Below are positions 23,133 to 35,533 of a DNA stretch of 64,000 nucleotides, piece by piece (position 1 is the stretch's first letter; each line of letters opens with the position of its first letter). Source of the stretch: Calocera cornea HHB12733 (taxonomy: Eukaryota; Basidiomycota; Dacrymycetes; Dacrymycetales; Dacrymycetaceae). The notes beneath the pieces are model-generated. The model was not told the DNA's origin. It did no database searches and saw only the letters and a list, made by a program, of their open reading frames with translations. The stretch spans positions 16,722 through 80,721 of the forward strand of contig KV424060.1 of the NCBI GenBank assembly GCA_001632435.1, written 5' to 3'. The translations under genes and the position numbers were made by a program.

Positions 23133-25532
23133 TCAGAAAGCGAGCACGTCGAGGACCTGCCTGCCCGCCACGCGGCGCGTGACGATGAGGCGCTCCATGT
23201 CGAGGAGCACGCCCGTGGCGTCGGGGAAGACGGCCTGGAGGACGCACTCTGCGTACGGGAGGGCGGTCTCGACGGCGCGGTCCTTCTCTGCGAAGGCGGC
23301 GACGTCGCCGCTGGGGTGGGTGACGACGCGGCGGACGACGCCGGTGGGCGCGTCTTCCAGCGGGTCGCGGCCGTCGAGCAGCTCCTTGCGCAGCGCAACG
23401 GGGTTGAAGTCGAGCACGCGGACGACGCAGGCGCCCCCGTGCGCGCCGAGCACGGCGGGTACCCGGTCGTACGTCACGTAGCGCCAGCCGGCGACGTAGC
23501 AGGCGTGGCTCGCGCGTGTGCGCTGCAGGAGGATGCGCGTGCGGGCGGCCCACGCGCGCCAGGGGATGACGGTGTATGGTGGGCGGGTGGTGGGGGGGAG
23601 CATGCGCGCGCCGCCGAGGGAGGGGGAGGGGGGGATGGTGGCGAGGTGGCGCATCCCGGCCAGCTGCGCACGGTGTTCCCTCACGGGCCGGAGGAGCATG
23701 TCGAGGGACGTGAAGAGGAGGAGGGAGCACTCCTGCGCGCCGGTGATGGAGAGGAGGTGGAGGGTGAAGACGAAGAGGCGGGCTTCTGGCCTGGGCTGGA
23801 AGAGCGGCTCGCGCGCGGCGGGCGGCTCGGGCGTGAGCTGCACTTCGGCGCGCACGGGGGACTCGTTCGCCGAGGAGGAGGAGCGCCGCCGGCGCGCAAA
23901 CATCATTCGTGGTGGCTCTGGTTCGGCCGCCGATCCGGGGGTGCTGGTGCTGGCGCTGGCGGCCGGGGTGGTGGTAGGGCGCGTGGCGAACGGCTCCGGG
24001 ACCGGGGCCGGATCGGAGCGGGAGACGATGGAGTGGTACATCCAGTCCCTCCTGAGCTTTGGCAGGCGGAACGTGGCGATCCTGTATGCCTCCTTCTCGC
24101 CCTCCCACTCCCGCTCATGCACCCGCCCGCTCCCGTCCAGGCCGTGCTCGCGCGTGCCCCGCTCCACATGGCGTGCCCAGTGCTCCCTCGTCTCCCGGGC
24201 TGTCGGGCGGGTGCCCGGGGCCGGGGGGGAAGGGGGCAGGGAGGCGGTGGCGGGCAGCTGGATGACGTCGAGCAGGCCCTCGTCGTACGTTGTTTTCGCG
24301 AGGAGGAGGACGTCCTCGGCCAGGAAGGAGAACGAGTGCGCTTCCTCCTCTTGCGCTTCTTCCGGCGTGATCTCCTGCTCGGGACGGTCAGCACTCGGCG
24401 CACTCTGATCCCATTCCGTACTGGCGGAGCGGCCGACGCGCCGCAGCCACCTGGGCGCACAGTGCACCCCTCGAGCGGAGAGAGAAGAAAGAAGAAAGAA
24501 GAAAGAACGCACAGCAACCCTGACGCCCGCCCTCCAGTCCCACACCTCGAGCTCCTCCCTCCTGGCCTCCCCGGGCGCTCCGTGCGCCGCATGATGCTGG
24601 AAGAGCACGGCGAGCATGCCCCCGCAGACCTGCATCGTGTAGTGCGTCGTGGTGGTGGCGTGCTCGGCCTGGGGCGGGTTGGGCGGCACGAGGTTGGCGT
24701 TGGCGCTGGGAGGGTGCGGGTGCGGGTGCGGGAAGTGCAGCGGGTGGGTGAGCGCCGCGGTCGCGGCGCGCGGGTGCGGCTCGTTCGTTGTCAGCGAGCG
24801 CAGGTGGATGGTGAACGCCGGTCTTCCCGCGCTGTTCCAAGCACGAGCATCAGCAGCGGCCCGGCTCGTATCCTGCAAGTGCAGGCAAAGGTCAACAAGC
24901 ACTCACGCATCCGTCCTCTGTATCCCGACCCACAAGTCCTGGGCCCGGTCGAGCGTAAAGTCCGCGACGGGGTACGGCTGCTGCCTGCGGGCCCAGCTGG
25001 CTGGAGGGAGCGCGCTGACGTCGCTGGGGAGGTCGACGAGGAATGTGCCTGTGGTGGCGGGCCGGTGGGGCGCCTCCTCGTGTTGGTGCTCCGCCCACGG
25101 GTGTTCGTGCTGGTCGAGCGAGTGGGAGTGGGTGCCGCGGGCATAGGTGCCGCCGTACAGCTCGTAGAGGGTGGACGGGGAGGGGTCGAGGGGGATTGTG
25201 CAGCGGAGGGAGGGCTGGAGGTGCTTCCACGCGAGGTGGTGGCGGGTCAGGAGGGCGATGCGGGCTGGGAGCGGGAGCGGGGAGGGGCCGCACGGGGCGA
25301 GCTGGGTGACGTGCAGCAGGAGCGTGTACTGCAGCGCGGGCGTGGAGGAGACCGTCGCGTGGAGGGCGCGGCAGACCTGGGCGGGTCGGGGTTAGTGGGA
25401 GGGCGGGTGAGTGGGCGGGAGGGGAGGTTAGGGCCGCACCTGGGTGCACCGGAGCAGGTCGGGCGCGTCGAGCTGGTGGAGGACGGCGATGACGAGCTCG
25501 GCGGGCAGCGCGGACAGCGGGAACGGCGGCAT
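23133..25532 (-). CDS. F-box domain protein
   Basis: Likely substrate-recognition subunit of an SCF ubiquitin ligase. The N-terminus starts MPPFPLSALPAELVIAVLHQ, continues LDAPDLLRCTQ, and, after an intron with GTGCGG..CCCAG ends, VCRALHATVSSTPALQY: a clear F-box. The middle carries conserved-looking segments (PVADFTLDRAQDLWVGI, FTIHLRSLTTNEPHP, YTMQVCGGMLAVLFQHH, LEVWDWRAGVRVA) followed by SFSFLAEDVLLLAKTTYDEG, resembling the beta-propeller-like part of mushroom F-box paralogues. Another intron (GTGCGTTC..CGAGCAG, near 24510-24380) contains a GAAGAAA microsatellite. The donor near 24910 is uncertain: only a GC donor or an upstream weak GT keeps frame. The C-terminus (RQVLDVLAF) has VLLDMERLIVTR. 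The sequence is very GC rich. Confidence 0.7.
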
Positions 25533-25873
25533 CGGAGTACTGCGACTAGTGACGGCTTGCTTGCGGGACGGCGACGTGAGGTCACTGAGAGTGTACAAGC
25601 ACTAGGGGACACCACCCGACCACCCGACCACCGGGCGCTAAAGGGCCGCCACGCGACACGTGACGTAATGCTCTGCCAAGCGCAGCCGACGGGGTGGCGT
25701 CGCACCGACTCGACTCGTGTGTAGCAGTAGTGTACATTCGCATACGTAGTCCTTGCAAGATAAGATTTACAACTGTGTGTGTCGTGTGCACCAGTGGGCC
25801 CGGGATCCGCACGCGCTGCCGTGCACATCCCCTGCCCTTTTCTTTCCCCCTCTCCCTCGCCCCCGCGCCCTCG
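25533..25873. other. Intergenic
   Basis: 341 bp between the F-box gene's start and the aspartokinase stop, both on the minus strand. It holds the F-box promoter and the aspartokinase 3' end. No element was recognised. Confidence 0.4.
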
Positions 25874-28229
25874 CTAGTACAGCCACGGCCCCACTGTGGC
25901 GTGGTCAGCGTCCTGCGCAACGAGCAGGAGAAAGCAGGCAGAAAGCACTCACTGCGGCCCTTGATGCCTCCCGGGCCGACCTGCAGGCACGTCATATGAA
26001 TCAGGTTGAGCGCCTTGACGGCCTCGCGGCCGTCGATGACACAGCTGATGTTGATCTCGTTCGCGCCCTGGCTGATCATCTCGATGTTGATGTTGCCCTC
26101 GGCGAGCGTGGTGAACATGCGGCCGGAGATGCCGACCATGTGGCGCATCTGGCTGCCCACCAGCGACAGGATCGCCATCTCCGGGCTGAGCGTGACCTGG
26201 CCGATCTTGCTCAGCTCGGCAACGAGCCGGTCCCGCATCCGCCGGCCGCCAGAGCCGGACCCGGCGGTGAAGTCCTCCAGCGCCATCGAGACGTGGACCT
26301 CGGAGGTCGAGACGAGGTCGACGGTGACGCCCCAGCGGTCGAGGATGCCGAAGATGCTCGCGAGGAAGCCGTGCGTGCTCGTCTTGCGCCCCGTGCTCGC
26401 CACATTCAGGATGATGATGTTATCCTTGATCGTGACTGCCGTGGGCAGGCGCCTGGGCGAGCTGGCCGGCGCGCTCGGGTTGGTCGAGATCGCCCCCGGC
26501 GTCCCGGGCGGGGAAGGCGGCTCGGGAGAGATGATCGTCCCCCCGCCTTGCGGGTTCTCGACATTCTTGATCCGGATCGGGATGGCCATGCGCATCACCT
26601 GGTCCATCACGAACGGGTGGACGACCTCGCTGCCGTAGTACGTGAGCTCCTTGGCCTCCTCGGGGTAGATGACCTCTAGCAGGCGCGCCGTGGGCACTTT
26701 CCGCGGGTCGGCAGTGAAGATCCCATCGACCTCTTTCCAGATCTGCAGCTCCGCCGTCGCCGGGTGCAGGCCGGCGGCGAGCAGCGCCGCGAGCAGGTCC
26801 GTGTACCCCCGCCCGATCTGCGTGAGGAGGCTGCTCGGCACCGGCCCGAAGAACCCCGTCACGACCGGCACCCGCCGCCCGCACGCCTCGATCCGCGCGG
26901 CGACGGCGCGCGCGACGCCGTCGTAGAACGGCTGCTCGAGGCGCACGGTGCGGTCCGCCAGCCCGCCCGGGTCCGTCGGCTCGGAAAGCGACGCGGGGAC
27001 GATGTTCTCCAGCGAGACGAACTCGGCGTCGATCCCCTGTGCGCCTGTCAGTGTGACTTGTAGTCATAGCCAGGTGAGGTAGGGCGCACCCGGTCCTGCA
27101 ATGCTGCGGCGACGAGCTTGCATGCCAGCCTTTCCCCGACGCCGACGATGCTGTCCTTTGACCGAGGGGAGATCTCGTCGATCACCTGCGCAGCGTGCTA
27201 TCAGCACATTTTCCCTCGCCTGTGTCCAGCCCGAGCCCGGCCTGAGCGCAAGCCCCGCCAGCACCCAAGCCCGAGCTCGAGCCGGCCACGGGGAAAACAG
27301 AAATAACAGACGCACCTGCGCCGCGCCCAAGAACATCTTGAGCCCCTCGCAGTCCCTCACAATCTCCCTCTCGAGCTCGGCGAGCAGCGGCTCGCCCCTG
27401 ATGACCGCTCGGGCGGCGGCGAGGTGCTCCTGCAGGAGGAGGTCTATGGTCGCGTGGAACGCGGGCAGAGACGGCGGGGAGGCGTGCCGCGGGGTTGGGG
27501 TTGTGCTGTAGCCGGGGAAGGCGCTGCTGGGGCTGGAGGGGTCGGGGTCGGCGTTGGGCTGGGGCACGGCGGGGGGAAGCGGGTGGAAAGGCGACGGGCT
27601 GGCCGTGCCGTCCCTCGCCTGGGCCAGCTCGGCCCCATCGACCGCGCGCACGCTCGCGAGGCTCAAGCTCCTCCCCCGCTCCCCCTCCCCGACGGGCGTA
27701 GAGAACCCGCTGATGGCCGGGCCGTTCTGGAAGAGCGGGCCCGCGCCCGGGGTGCCTGGTGCGCTCGGGCCGGCGCTGGAGCTGCCGAGGAAGGTGCGGC
27801 TCGAGGAGGAGGAGAGCGGGGAGGGGTGCCGCAGCGCTTCGGAGGCTGCGCGCAGGAGGAGGTTGGTCGTGCCCAGGGCTTTTGTGCTGCCGGAGCGGGC
27901 GGAGCAGACGACGGCGACGCGGTGTGTGGACATGTAGCGGCTGCAGCAACAACACGGAGCGGACGCCGAGCAGAGCAGCAGAGGTCAGCACGTGGGGAGA
28001 GAGGTGGGAGGGGCAAAGGGACGCACGGGACGATATCCTCTGCGATTGCGGCTGCGAACTTGCCGACGGAGGTGCCGCCGAACTTCTGGATGAGCCAGGG
28101 GGCCGAGGAGGACGGGCCCGGGTTCTGCCGCAGCGGAGGCGGCGGGGGGGGGGGGGGGGGGTGGGGGTGGGAGTGCAGCAGTGAGCAGTGCAGCAGTGCA
28201 GCAGTGGGAGTGCAGGAGAGGGAGGACAA
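25874..28229 (-). CDS. HOM3: Aspartokinase
   Basis: Phosphorylates L-aspartate with ATP, the first step toward threonine, methionine and isoleucine; cytosolic. The start of the kinase is IQKFGGTSVGKFAAAIAEDI. An intron leads to RYMSTHRVAVVCSARSGST-KALGTTN, then DCEGLKMFLGAAQ, VIDEISPRSKDSIVGVGERL (the conserved GERL), PVVTGFFGPVPSSLLTQIGR-GYTDLLAALLAAGL (GRGxTD) and IWKEVDGIFTADPRKVPTAR. Two ACT regulatory domains follow (DNIIILNVASTGRKTSTHGF; MAILSLVGSQMRHMVGISGR; INIEMISQGANEINISCV). The last exon (A|TGGGGCCG...) adds GPWLY before the stop, which matches fungal homologues. The N-terminal extension with a polyproline run encoded by a G-homopolymer (28143-28162) is doubtful, so the true start may differ from 28229. 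Confidence 0.92.
28143..28162. repeat. Homopolymeric G tract (polyproline-coding)
   Basis: An almost pure run of about 18 G residues. On the minus strand it codes for consecutive prolines just before the aspartokinase domain. Homopolymers of this length are both mutation-prone and assembly-prone, so the N-terminal reading frame here should be treated with caution. Confidence 0.8.
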
Positions 28230-28696
28230 TGTGCAGAGGGCGAGTCAGGGCTGGCGCAGTAGGGGACCGGCAGCATGTAGTATTTATTCAATGCACTCCG
28301 GTGCGAATTTCACGCACAGGGCCCACCGGGAGCGGATCACCCGCGCGCGGCGAGAGCCAAATCCGGCCGAGTCACACGGAGTAGTTGCCTCTCTTTAAAT
28401 ACTACTGGAGGATAGTGACAGAGGGATTGGGATTGGGTTCGGGGTTGTTAATGACGAGGATCCTCGTTGGAAGATGGGACAGTGTGACAGCCAGAGGGGA
28501 AGAGAGGGATATGGCAGTGGTGGTGGCGGTCTGCCCTGAAGAAGCCGTGCCGCCGGCCCCGGCCTCTTCGGAGTCCCTGCTCCCTACTCCCGGGCACCCC
28601 ACCGCTCTCTCCGCCCTCCCGGCAGCCCATGTCTTCCCCCCGCATCAACAGCCTCGGCCTGTAACCAGCTACAGTACAGTACACAGTACGCAGCAT
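28230..28696. promoter_or_regulatory. Divergent promoter, aspartokinase / BTB
   Basis: 467 bp between divergent start codons. Near its left edge are CAG/GCAGTG-rich short repeats (28176-28215), and near the BTB start is a run of AGTACAGTACACAGTACGCA. No TATA is certain; a TTTAAATAC lies near 28393. It must contain both promoters. Confidence 0.5.
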
Positions 28697-29972
28697 ATGT
28701 CGTCCCCCCCTCTGCACGCGCTCGACCAGGTGGGCGCGCTGAGGATCGGAGACGGCGCCGGAAACCCCAGCAGCGACCGCACCGGGGATGGGGGGTCGAT
28801 GGTCCTTGACCCCTGCGAGCGGGCCGAGCGGGCGGGGGTGGCCAGGCACCCGCGGTGGTACTTCTCTGACGGGAACGTCGTGCTGCGGGTGCGTTCCCTC
28901 CCTGCTCTGCTCCCTGCTGTCCATGTGCAGTGCCGTCGTGCTGACATCCCCGTGCGCGGGGTGCAGATAGAAGACACGCTGTACAACCTACACCAGTCCT
29001 TCCTCTCCAAGTCCACCGTCTTCAGGGGCATGTTCGCCCTCCCGCCGAGCGCGGCGCAGGAGGGGGGCGCGGACGACAGGCCCGTCGTGCTGCAGGAGGC
29101 GGTGGACGAGTTCGACCGGCTGCTCGAGTTCGTGTACCCGTCGTGCGTTGCCCCATCCCTTCCATCCTCCTCTCGCCGGGCGGGAGTGCATGGCTGACGA
29201 CACGCGCCGGGCAGACTCGACTTCAGCCTCTCGGCGTACTCCCTCGACGCGCTCTGCATGCTCCTCCGCCTCTCGGACAAGTACGACTTCCCGGACATCC
29301 GCACGCACGTCATCGCGCAGCTGCTGACCCCGCACAACCAGGCGCTGCTCACCTGGCAGCGCTCGCTCGACCTCGGCGTGCGGCACAATGCGCCCCCGCT
29401 CGTCGTGGCCGGGTCCGTGGGCGTGTGCCTCCAGGCCCAGCCGCTCGACGCCGACGCCCTGCACGCGATCGCCAGTGCGTTCCCCGAGAACGACAGGGTC
29501 GCGGCGCTGCTGCATGCGCGCGAGCGGGCCAGGGACGAGCTGTACAGCAAGGCGTACGCCGAGTACCGCACGCCCTCGTGCAACAACGGGTGCACGTCCC
29601 TCGCGCGCATCGCGCAGCACCTCAAGTGCCTGCTCAAGGACGGTGCCGCGCCCTCCGCGGCCGGGGAGAAGACGTTCCCCGCAGCGGTCCGGCGGATGTT
29701 CCTGAAGCGCGAGACCGGGCCGACCGGCGCCGGCCAGGGGAACTTTGTGGACCGGTACAACTGCGCAAAGTGCAAGGAGCAGGCCGACACGCTCGTCGAG
29801 CGCGTGCTCAACACCGCCGCGCTCAGGGAGCTCGTCCAGGAGTTGCTCCCCTGGTGCAGGGCGATCAAGCCGCTGCCCCGGCCGGCCACTGCTGTGAGTC
29901 GCGTCGAGGCACGGTCGTACAGGGGACGCTCAGTGCTGACTGTGGGCTGTCTAGGGCGCGTTTCTTCTTTAG
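28697..29972 (+). CDS. BTB/POZ domain protein
   Basis: BTB proteins dimerise and often serve as adaptors for Cul3 ligases or in transcription. Exons: 28697-28890 (ends VVLR), then IEDTLYNLHQSFLSKSTVFR-GMFALP from about 28969, then, after the intron GTGCGTTG..GGGCAG, LDFSLSAYSLDALCMLLRLS-DKYDFPDIR from 29215. A last intron (GTGAGTCG..GTCTAG) leads to GAFLL and the stop at 29972. The BTB signature is visible as DGNVVLR / HQSFLSKSTVF / FDRLLEFVYPS. The C-terminal half is helical, with a Cys pair (YNCAKCKEQAD) and SCNNGC. The start was chosen at the ATG beginning MSSPPLHALDQVG, 468 bp from aspartokinase on the opposite strand. The upstream frame from 28385 lacks coding character. Confidence 0.82.
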
Positions 29973-30427
29973 GGATGGGGTGAGGCCCACCAGTGGGATG
30001 TACTCCGCCATCTCGCTCAGTGTATTCGGGTCCGCCAACTTATGGGTTACCCGGTTTAGTCGGTGAAGTACTGTACAGTATGAGGACTGTGGAAGATAAC
30101 GTCTTGTATTCTGTTCCGAAGAGCCACGCTGGTTCTTGTCATACGTCACGCATGTAGAGCTTTGGGCGACGTTGTAATTCTGAACCTCACGAGGAAAACA
30201 ATTGCAGACTCGGAGCGGTGTTGAAGGGGGTTCACCTGCATCGTAACGCTCCCAACGGCTGTGCACGGGAGCAATGCCCAACGTGTCATCGATGGCCTGC
30301 GTGGTGCCCGTCCGAGTCCGTCGTCCCTCGCGAGCGCAAAAGTCGGCGCACACGAACGAACGTATACCACCACCACCACCACCACCACCACCACGCACAC
30401 CAGCCGCAGCGCGCACCTGCACTAGCG
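29973..30427. other. SEC31 upstream region with (CAC)n microsatellite
   Basis: The 3' flank of the BTB gene and the SEC31 promoter. About 60 bp before the SEC31 ATG is an (ACC)n/(CAC)n trinucleotide run (about 30366-30394), probably in the promoter or 5' UTR. No gene was recognised. Confidence 0.6.
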
Positions 30428-33400
30428 ATGCGTCTCAAGACGATCAACCGGACGTCGACCTTTGCCTGGTCGCCCGCCTCCGTCCTCCCCTTCCTCGCGA
30501 CGGGGACGGTCGCGGGCGCGCTCGACGAGAACTTCTCGAACGAGGGCAAGCTCGAGCTGTGGGAGCCTGACCTGCGCGCGGAGGGCGAGGAGAGCCCGAA
30601 GGGATCCGTCACTACCACTTCTAGGTGCGCATATATTTTCATATTTTCTTTCTCTCTCTCGCCTGTCGGCCGGCGCGTCTGACCGCCTTGCATCCGGCAG
30701 GTTCAACCGCCTCGCATGGGGACACGTGACGACCGACCGCCCGAAGGGCGTCATCGCCGCAGGCATGGAGTCTGGCGAGCTGGGTATCTGGGACCCAGCC
30801 AAGATCGTCGCGGGCGCCGAGTGAGTGCGGCCCATGCCTATGGCGGCATATATGCTGATTGGCCCCGTCGCCTCAGCCCGGCAGAGTCGCTCATCCTCAC
30901 CAATAAGAAGCACCAGACCTCCCTGCGGGGACTCGACTTCAACCCGCTGCAGACTAACCTGCTCGCCTCTGGCGCGTCGGCCGGGGAGATTTACATCTGG
31001 GATTTGACAAACCCGACCAAGCCGTACACTCCCACTGGTCCGTTTTCTTACCTTTGACACGATCATGCCGCCTGACGCGTAGTCGTACAGGAACCGCGAC
31101 CCCGAACTCCAAGTTGGACCTCATCACCTCCCTCGCCTGGAACAGCTCGGTCGCACACGTACTTGCGTCGTCGTCCTCCACCGGATACACCGTCGTCTGG
31201 GATCTGCGCGGGAAGCGTGAGGTCGTCGCGCTCGCATATGGCGGCGGTGCTGCTACCGGAGGTGGAGCAGTTGCTGGCGGTATGGAGATCGGCAGGAGGA
31301 GGGGGATGAGCGACGTATGCTGGCACCCCGATAACGTACGCGCTATCGAATATTTATCGCTCCGAGACGGTATTGATATTTCCCGATGTAGCCCACTCGC
31401 CTCGTCACGTCTTCCGAGGACGACACGTCTCCCATCATCATGCTTTGGGACCTGCGGAACTCGCGCGCGCCAGAGAAGATATTGACCGGCCACGAGAAGG
31501 GCGTACTCTCCGTTTCGTGGTGCAAGCAGGACGCCGACCTGCTGCTGAGTTGCGGGAAAGACAACAGGAGCTTGTGCTGGAACCCGCAGGATGGGGAAAT
31601 TATTGGCGAGGTGCGTTTCAACCTGACTGCTTCCTCGCGTCCTGCTGATCGCCTTTCAGCTTCCCTCGTCCAACAACTGGGCATTCCAAGTCGACTGGTG
31701 CCCTCGCAATCCCGACTTGCTCGCGACTGCGTCCTTTGACGGGACGATCGGCCTGCATATGCTCCAGTCGACCAACAAGGATACGCCCGCCCCCTCTGCA
31801 GTAGCCTCGCAAGCCGATGGTGCGGACATCTTCGACCTCCCTGCGGCAGCAGACCAACCCAAGACCTCGCTCAGCCTGAAACAGCCCCCGAAGTGGCTCC
31901 GTCGTCCCACCTCGAGCTCCTTCGGCTTCGGCGGCAAGCTCGTCAGCCTGCACAACTCGACGCAAGCTGTTCAGCACGGCCATGGCAAGGGCGTCGTGAA
32001 ATTGCGCACTATCGTCACCGAGTCGACCATCCTCGAGAGGTTGGAGACGCTTAAGCAAGCCGAGGCTGACGGGCCTGCTGCCCTTCAGTCCTTCGTCGAG
32101 GCGCGTACGGGTGATTCTGCTCCGGATGGTGACGTCAAGGACACTTGGCGCGCCCTGGCCAGTCTCTTCCGTGCCGACAACCGCGAGGAGCTCATCACGC
32201 TGCTGGGCTTCTCTAAGGAGGACATCAAGGAGCGCGTTAAGGAGGCCGTCGAAAAGCTCAAGCTCGCGCCTAGCGCGTCAGCGCCAGCAGACCGTGACGC
32301 CTCGGAGCCCTTGTCCGAGCCCACCGTTACCTTTGCCGAGCCGGAGCACGACCAGATCGATGAGTCCGAGGGTCCGCAGGAGACAGAGACCGAAGATAAC
32401 ACCGAGGCGCCGAGCGAGATCAGCGTTGGCGCGACCAGCATTGGAACAAAGGCGACGGCTGCCCAGACCGAGGCTGACACCGAGACGACGGAGCCGTCGC
32501 TGTTTGGTGAAGACATCGGTGCGGTCGCTCCTGGTGGCGCGGGCACCCCCGCTGCCGCGGACGCGGCTGATTTCTTCTCGACTATCGGGGGCACAATCCG
32601 TAGTGCTCTTCCGGAGCGGGTTCTCTACCCGCACCACAACTACGCCAACGACTCCAGCCAGGCTGCGACCGTGGGCAGCCGCAGCTCCAGCATCGCTGAC
32701 CTCAACGACGCCCCGTCCCGCGCGCAGAATACCTTCAAGATCTACCCGTCGGAAGAGAGCGAGGTCGATAGGCTCGTCACGAAAGCCCTCGTCCTCGGCG
32801 ACTTCTCCAGTGCCGTTCAACTCTGCTTGAGCGCCGAACGCTTCGCCGACGCCATCCTCCTCGCTGTCAAGGGCGGCCCTGAGCTGCTTGCCTCGACGCA
32901 GAAGGCATACTTCGAGAAGCGTGTTACCGAGCTTCCTTATCTTCGGTTGTACCAAAGCATCGTCTCCGACGATCTCACCGATATCGTCCAGAACGCCGAC
33001 CTGCGGGAGTGGAAGGAGATCTTTGTTGTTCTCTGCACCTTCGCGAAGTCGGACGATTTCGCCGGCCTTACGGAGCAGCTCGGGCAGAGGCTCGAGTTCC
33101 AGGGTCGCCTGGTGGGTGACGATGAGAAGGGCAAGAAGGAGCTCAGGAAGGATGCCACGCTCTGCTATCTTGCAGCTGGAAAGTTGGAGAAGGTCGTCGG
33201 CATTTGGGCCGAGGAGATGAAAGAGGAGGCGGACGCAGCACCTCAGTCCGCTGAGGGAGCCAAGCTGTCCACCTACGACGCACACGCAGCTGCTCTGCAG
33301 ACCTTTATCGAAAAGGTCACTGTGTTCCGAGGGACGACTTCTTACGTCGACACGGAGCTCACCCAGCCCACCGAATCCGCTGCTGTGGCCGAGAGCGGTG

Positions 33401-35322
33401 CCAGAACATACAAGCTCGCCGCTTTGTACGACAGATATTACGAGTATGCCGACCTCATTGCGTCTCAGGGTCTTGTCAGCGACGCCGTCAAGTATGTGGC
33501 GATGACTCCTGCAGACTACCGTGGAGCACCTGGTGTAGGAGTCGAATTCGACGTCATCCGGGATCGGTTGCTTCAGGCGGCCGGCGTCAAGGACAATGCA
33601 GCACTCTGGGCGAAGCAGCATGCGAATCAAACAGTTGTCACAACGTCGGACCCCGGCTATTTCCCGAAGGGGCTCGCTGCAGCTCCAGCTGCGCCGGTAT
33701 CTGGCATTCAAACACAGCCTGCAGCGGCGCCAGCGTACAATCCTTATGGTTATGCTCCGAATGGCGCTTCGGCCGCTCCGCCTGCTGTTGCTAACCCCTA
33801 TGCACCTGCAGCTCCAGCTGGATACCAGGCAGGCGGTGGTCCAGTGCCGCCTCCTAAAAATCAGCCATACCCTCCCACTGCGCCCATGCAATACCCCAGC
33901 AACACTTACGGGAACACGTCTTATGGTCAACCTGCATACCAACCCGGCGGAGCGTCGCAGTCCATTGTGCCGCTACCTCCGCCAGTTATCGATGAACCTT
34001 CGGCGATGGGGCCCGACATGTTTGCTGGTCCTCCTCGCGGACCTCCGATTAAGCGAGAGGCCACACCTGGCTGGAACGATGCGCCCACCATTGCTGCAGC
34101 CCGTCGTGCCGCCTCCGCGACAGCACCTGCGAATGCACCGCCGCCCATCACAGCACCGTTCCCCAACTCGCCAATTGGGGCAGGGCCTGCTTCACCGTAT
34201 GCACACCCTGTGCATCAATCAATGGTACTTCCTCCTCCTCCCAGCCGTGGGTCAGCTATGCCACCTCAGCAAGCAGGCGGCTTGCCGCCTCCGCCGCAGC
34301 GCGGGCCAGGGATGGGTCCACCTCCTAGGAACACCGCCAGCCCACAAATCCCGGGACCGCCCCCTCAGCGCGGACCGCCAGGTCCACCGGGACCTCGACA
34401 ACTGCAACCCCCACCTGGTCGGGGTCCCGCAGGTGGGCCTGGCTACCCTCCTCAGCGAGCAATGTCACCACTGGCCCAGGGCACGCCGGGCCCTCCTCCA
34501 ATGCGCGCACTTTCCCCTCCCCAGCATGGTCAACCGCCGCCTCGCATGCCTCCACCTGGCCAGCCCAGAATGCAGGCACCGCCTCCCGGACGATCTGCTA
34601 ACGGCGCGGTCCCGGGGCAACCTGGGCCACGGCAACCACAGCCTCCCCCACCTCAGAGTGGGCCCTACGCGCCACCACCTGGCGCGTCGGCTCTGCCGAG
34701 TCAGGCCATGTCGCCCCCCTCGGGTCAACCCCCGCAGTTATCTAGAAGCTCAACACCCAGTAGTGTGGTGGCCCCTCCCAAGCCTGCAGCTCCTCAGCCG
34801 CCAAAATATCGTATGTCCATCTTCAGCGCTCCGTGTCCTTGTACTGATTTCTTTCGGTAGCGCCTGGTGACAGGTCCCATATCCCCCCATCTCTACAGCC
34901 AATCCACCAGGTATTCATCCGAGAGCTCGAACAGATGAAAGCAACCACTCCTGTGAGCCCTGGTCCTACGCCGGCTACCTACGCGGAGCGGAAAAGGAGG
35001 AATGCTGATGGGATCCAACAGCCCCAGCAAAAGCGCGTCGTGGATGATACGGAGCGCCGGCTGAGCAACCTCTTTGATGCGCTTAACTGTGAGACATTGA
35101 GCGGCCCGGTTGTGCAGCAGCTCCAGCAGCTCATCGGCGGTCCGTCCATTGATTTCAATTGCTAGAGAGTGTAACTGATTGTATGTTATAGCCGTCCAAG
35201 CCCGGGACCTCAATTCTGCCATGAATATTCATGTTCGACTGCTGACCAGTGGAACAGCGTCAGACAACGTGGCTATTTGGGGACCAGGAATCAAGCAGCT
35301 TCTGAACCGGATAGGTCGTTGA
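30428..35322 (+). CDS. SEC31: COPII outer coat protein Sec31
   Basis: Scaffold of the COPII coat that, with Sec13, shapes ER-to-Golgi vesicles. The N-terminus [18 protein letters not shown] begins a WD40 propeller ([105 protein letters not shown]). It continues with the alpha-solenoid ([20 protein letters not shown]) and a long Pro/Gly/Gln-rich linker (about 33660-34820). The C-terminal helical domain is [13 protein letters not shown] ... [20 protein letters not shown]; a final intron (GTCCGTCC..TTATAG) joins LIG to [38 protein letters not shown]. Seven or more short introns; roughly 1,480 residues. Without the last intron the protein would stop at 35165 and lack the conserved terminus. Confidence 0.95.
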
Positions 35323-35533
35323 AGGATCATGGAGGCTATTATTCCCTGTACATAGCGTAGATCCATAAAATTTACTGGCTTCCACCGTCTAACACTGGTT
35401 GGCTCGCAAGGCCAGAATATGGTCGGCATCACGTGGATATTATCTACGACGTTAGAAAAGACATTACGGACTTCAAGGATCGAATAACATGTACGTCAAA
35501 CGGCGGTTGTTACGGCTACTGCGGCTGTTTCGC

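Noticed and set aside
23061..25724. 887-codon plus-strand open frame
   Set aside because: It lies antisense to a clear F-box gene with introns and conserved motifs; the translation is Gly/Arg/Glu-rich low complexity caused by high GC, with no domain.
27424..28398. 324-codon plus-strand frame opposite aspartokinase
   Set aside because: Antisense shadow of the strongly conserved aspartokinase exons; composition is artefactual Gly/Ala/Arg.
28669..29889. 406-codon minus-strand frame opposite the BTB gene
   Set aside because: The plus strand has a recognisable BTB domain and consistent introns; the antisense product has no domain character.
32278..33942. 554-codon minus-strand frame inside SEC31
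   Set aside because: Antisense to the conserved Sec31 solenoid exon.
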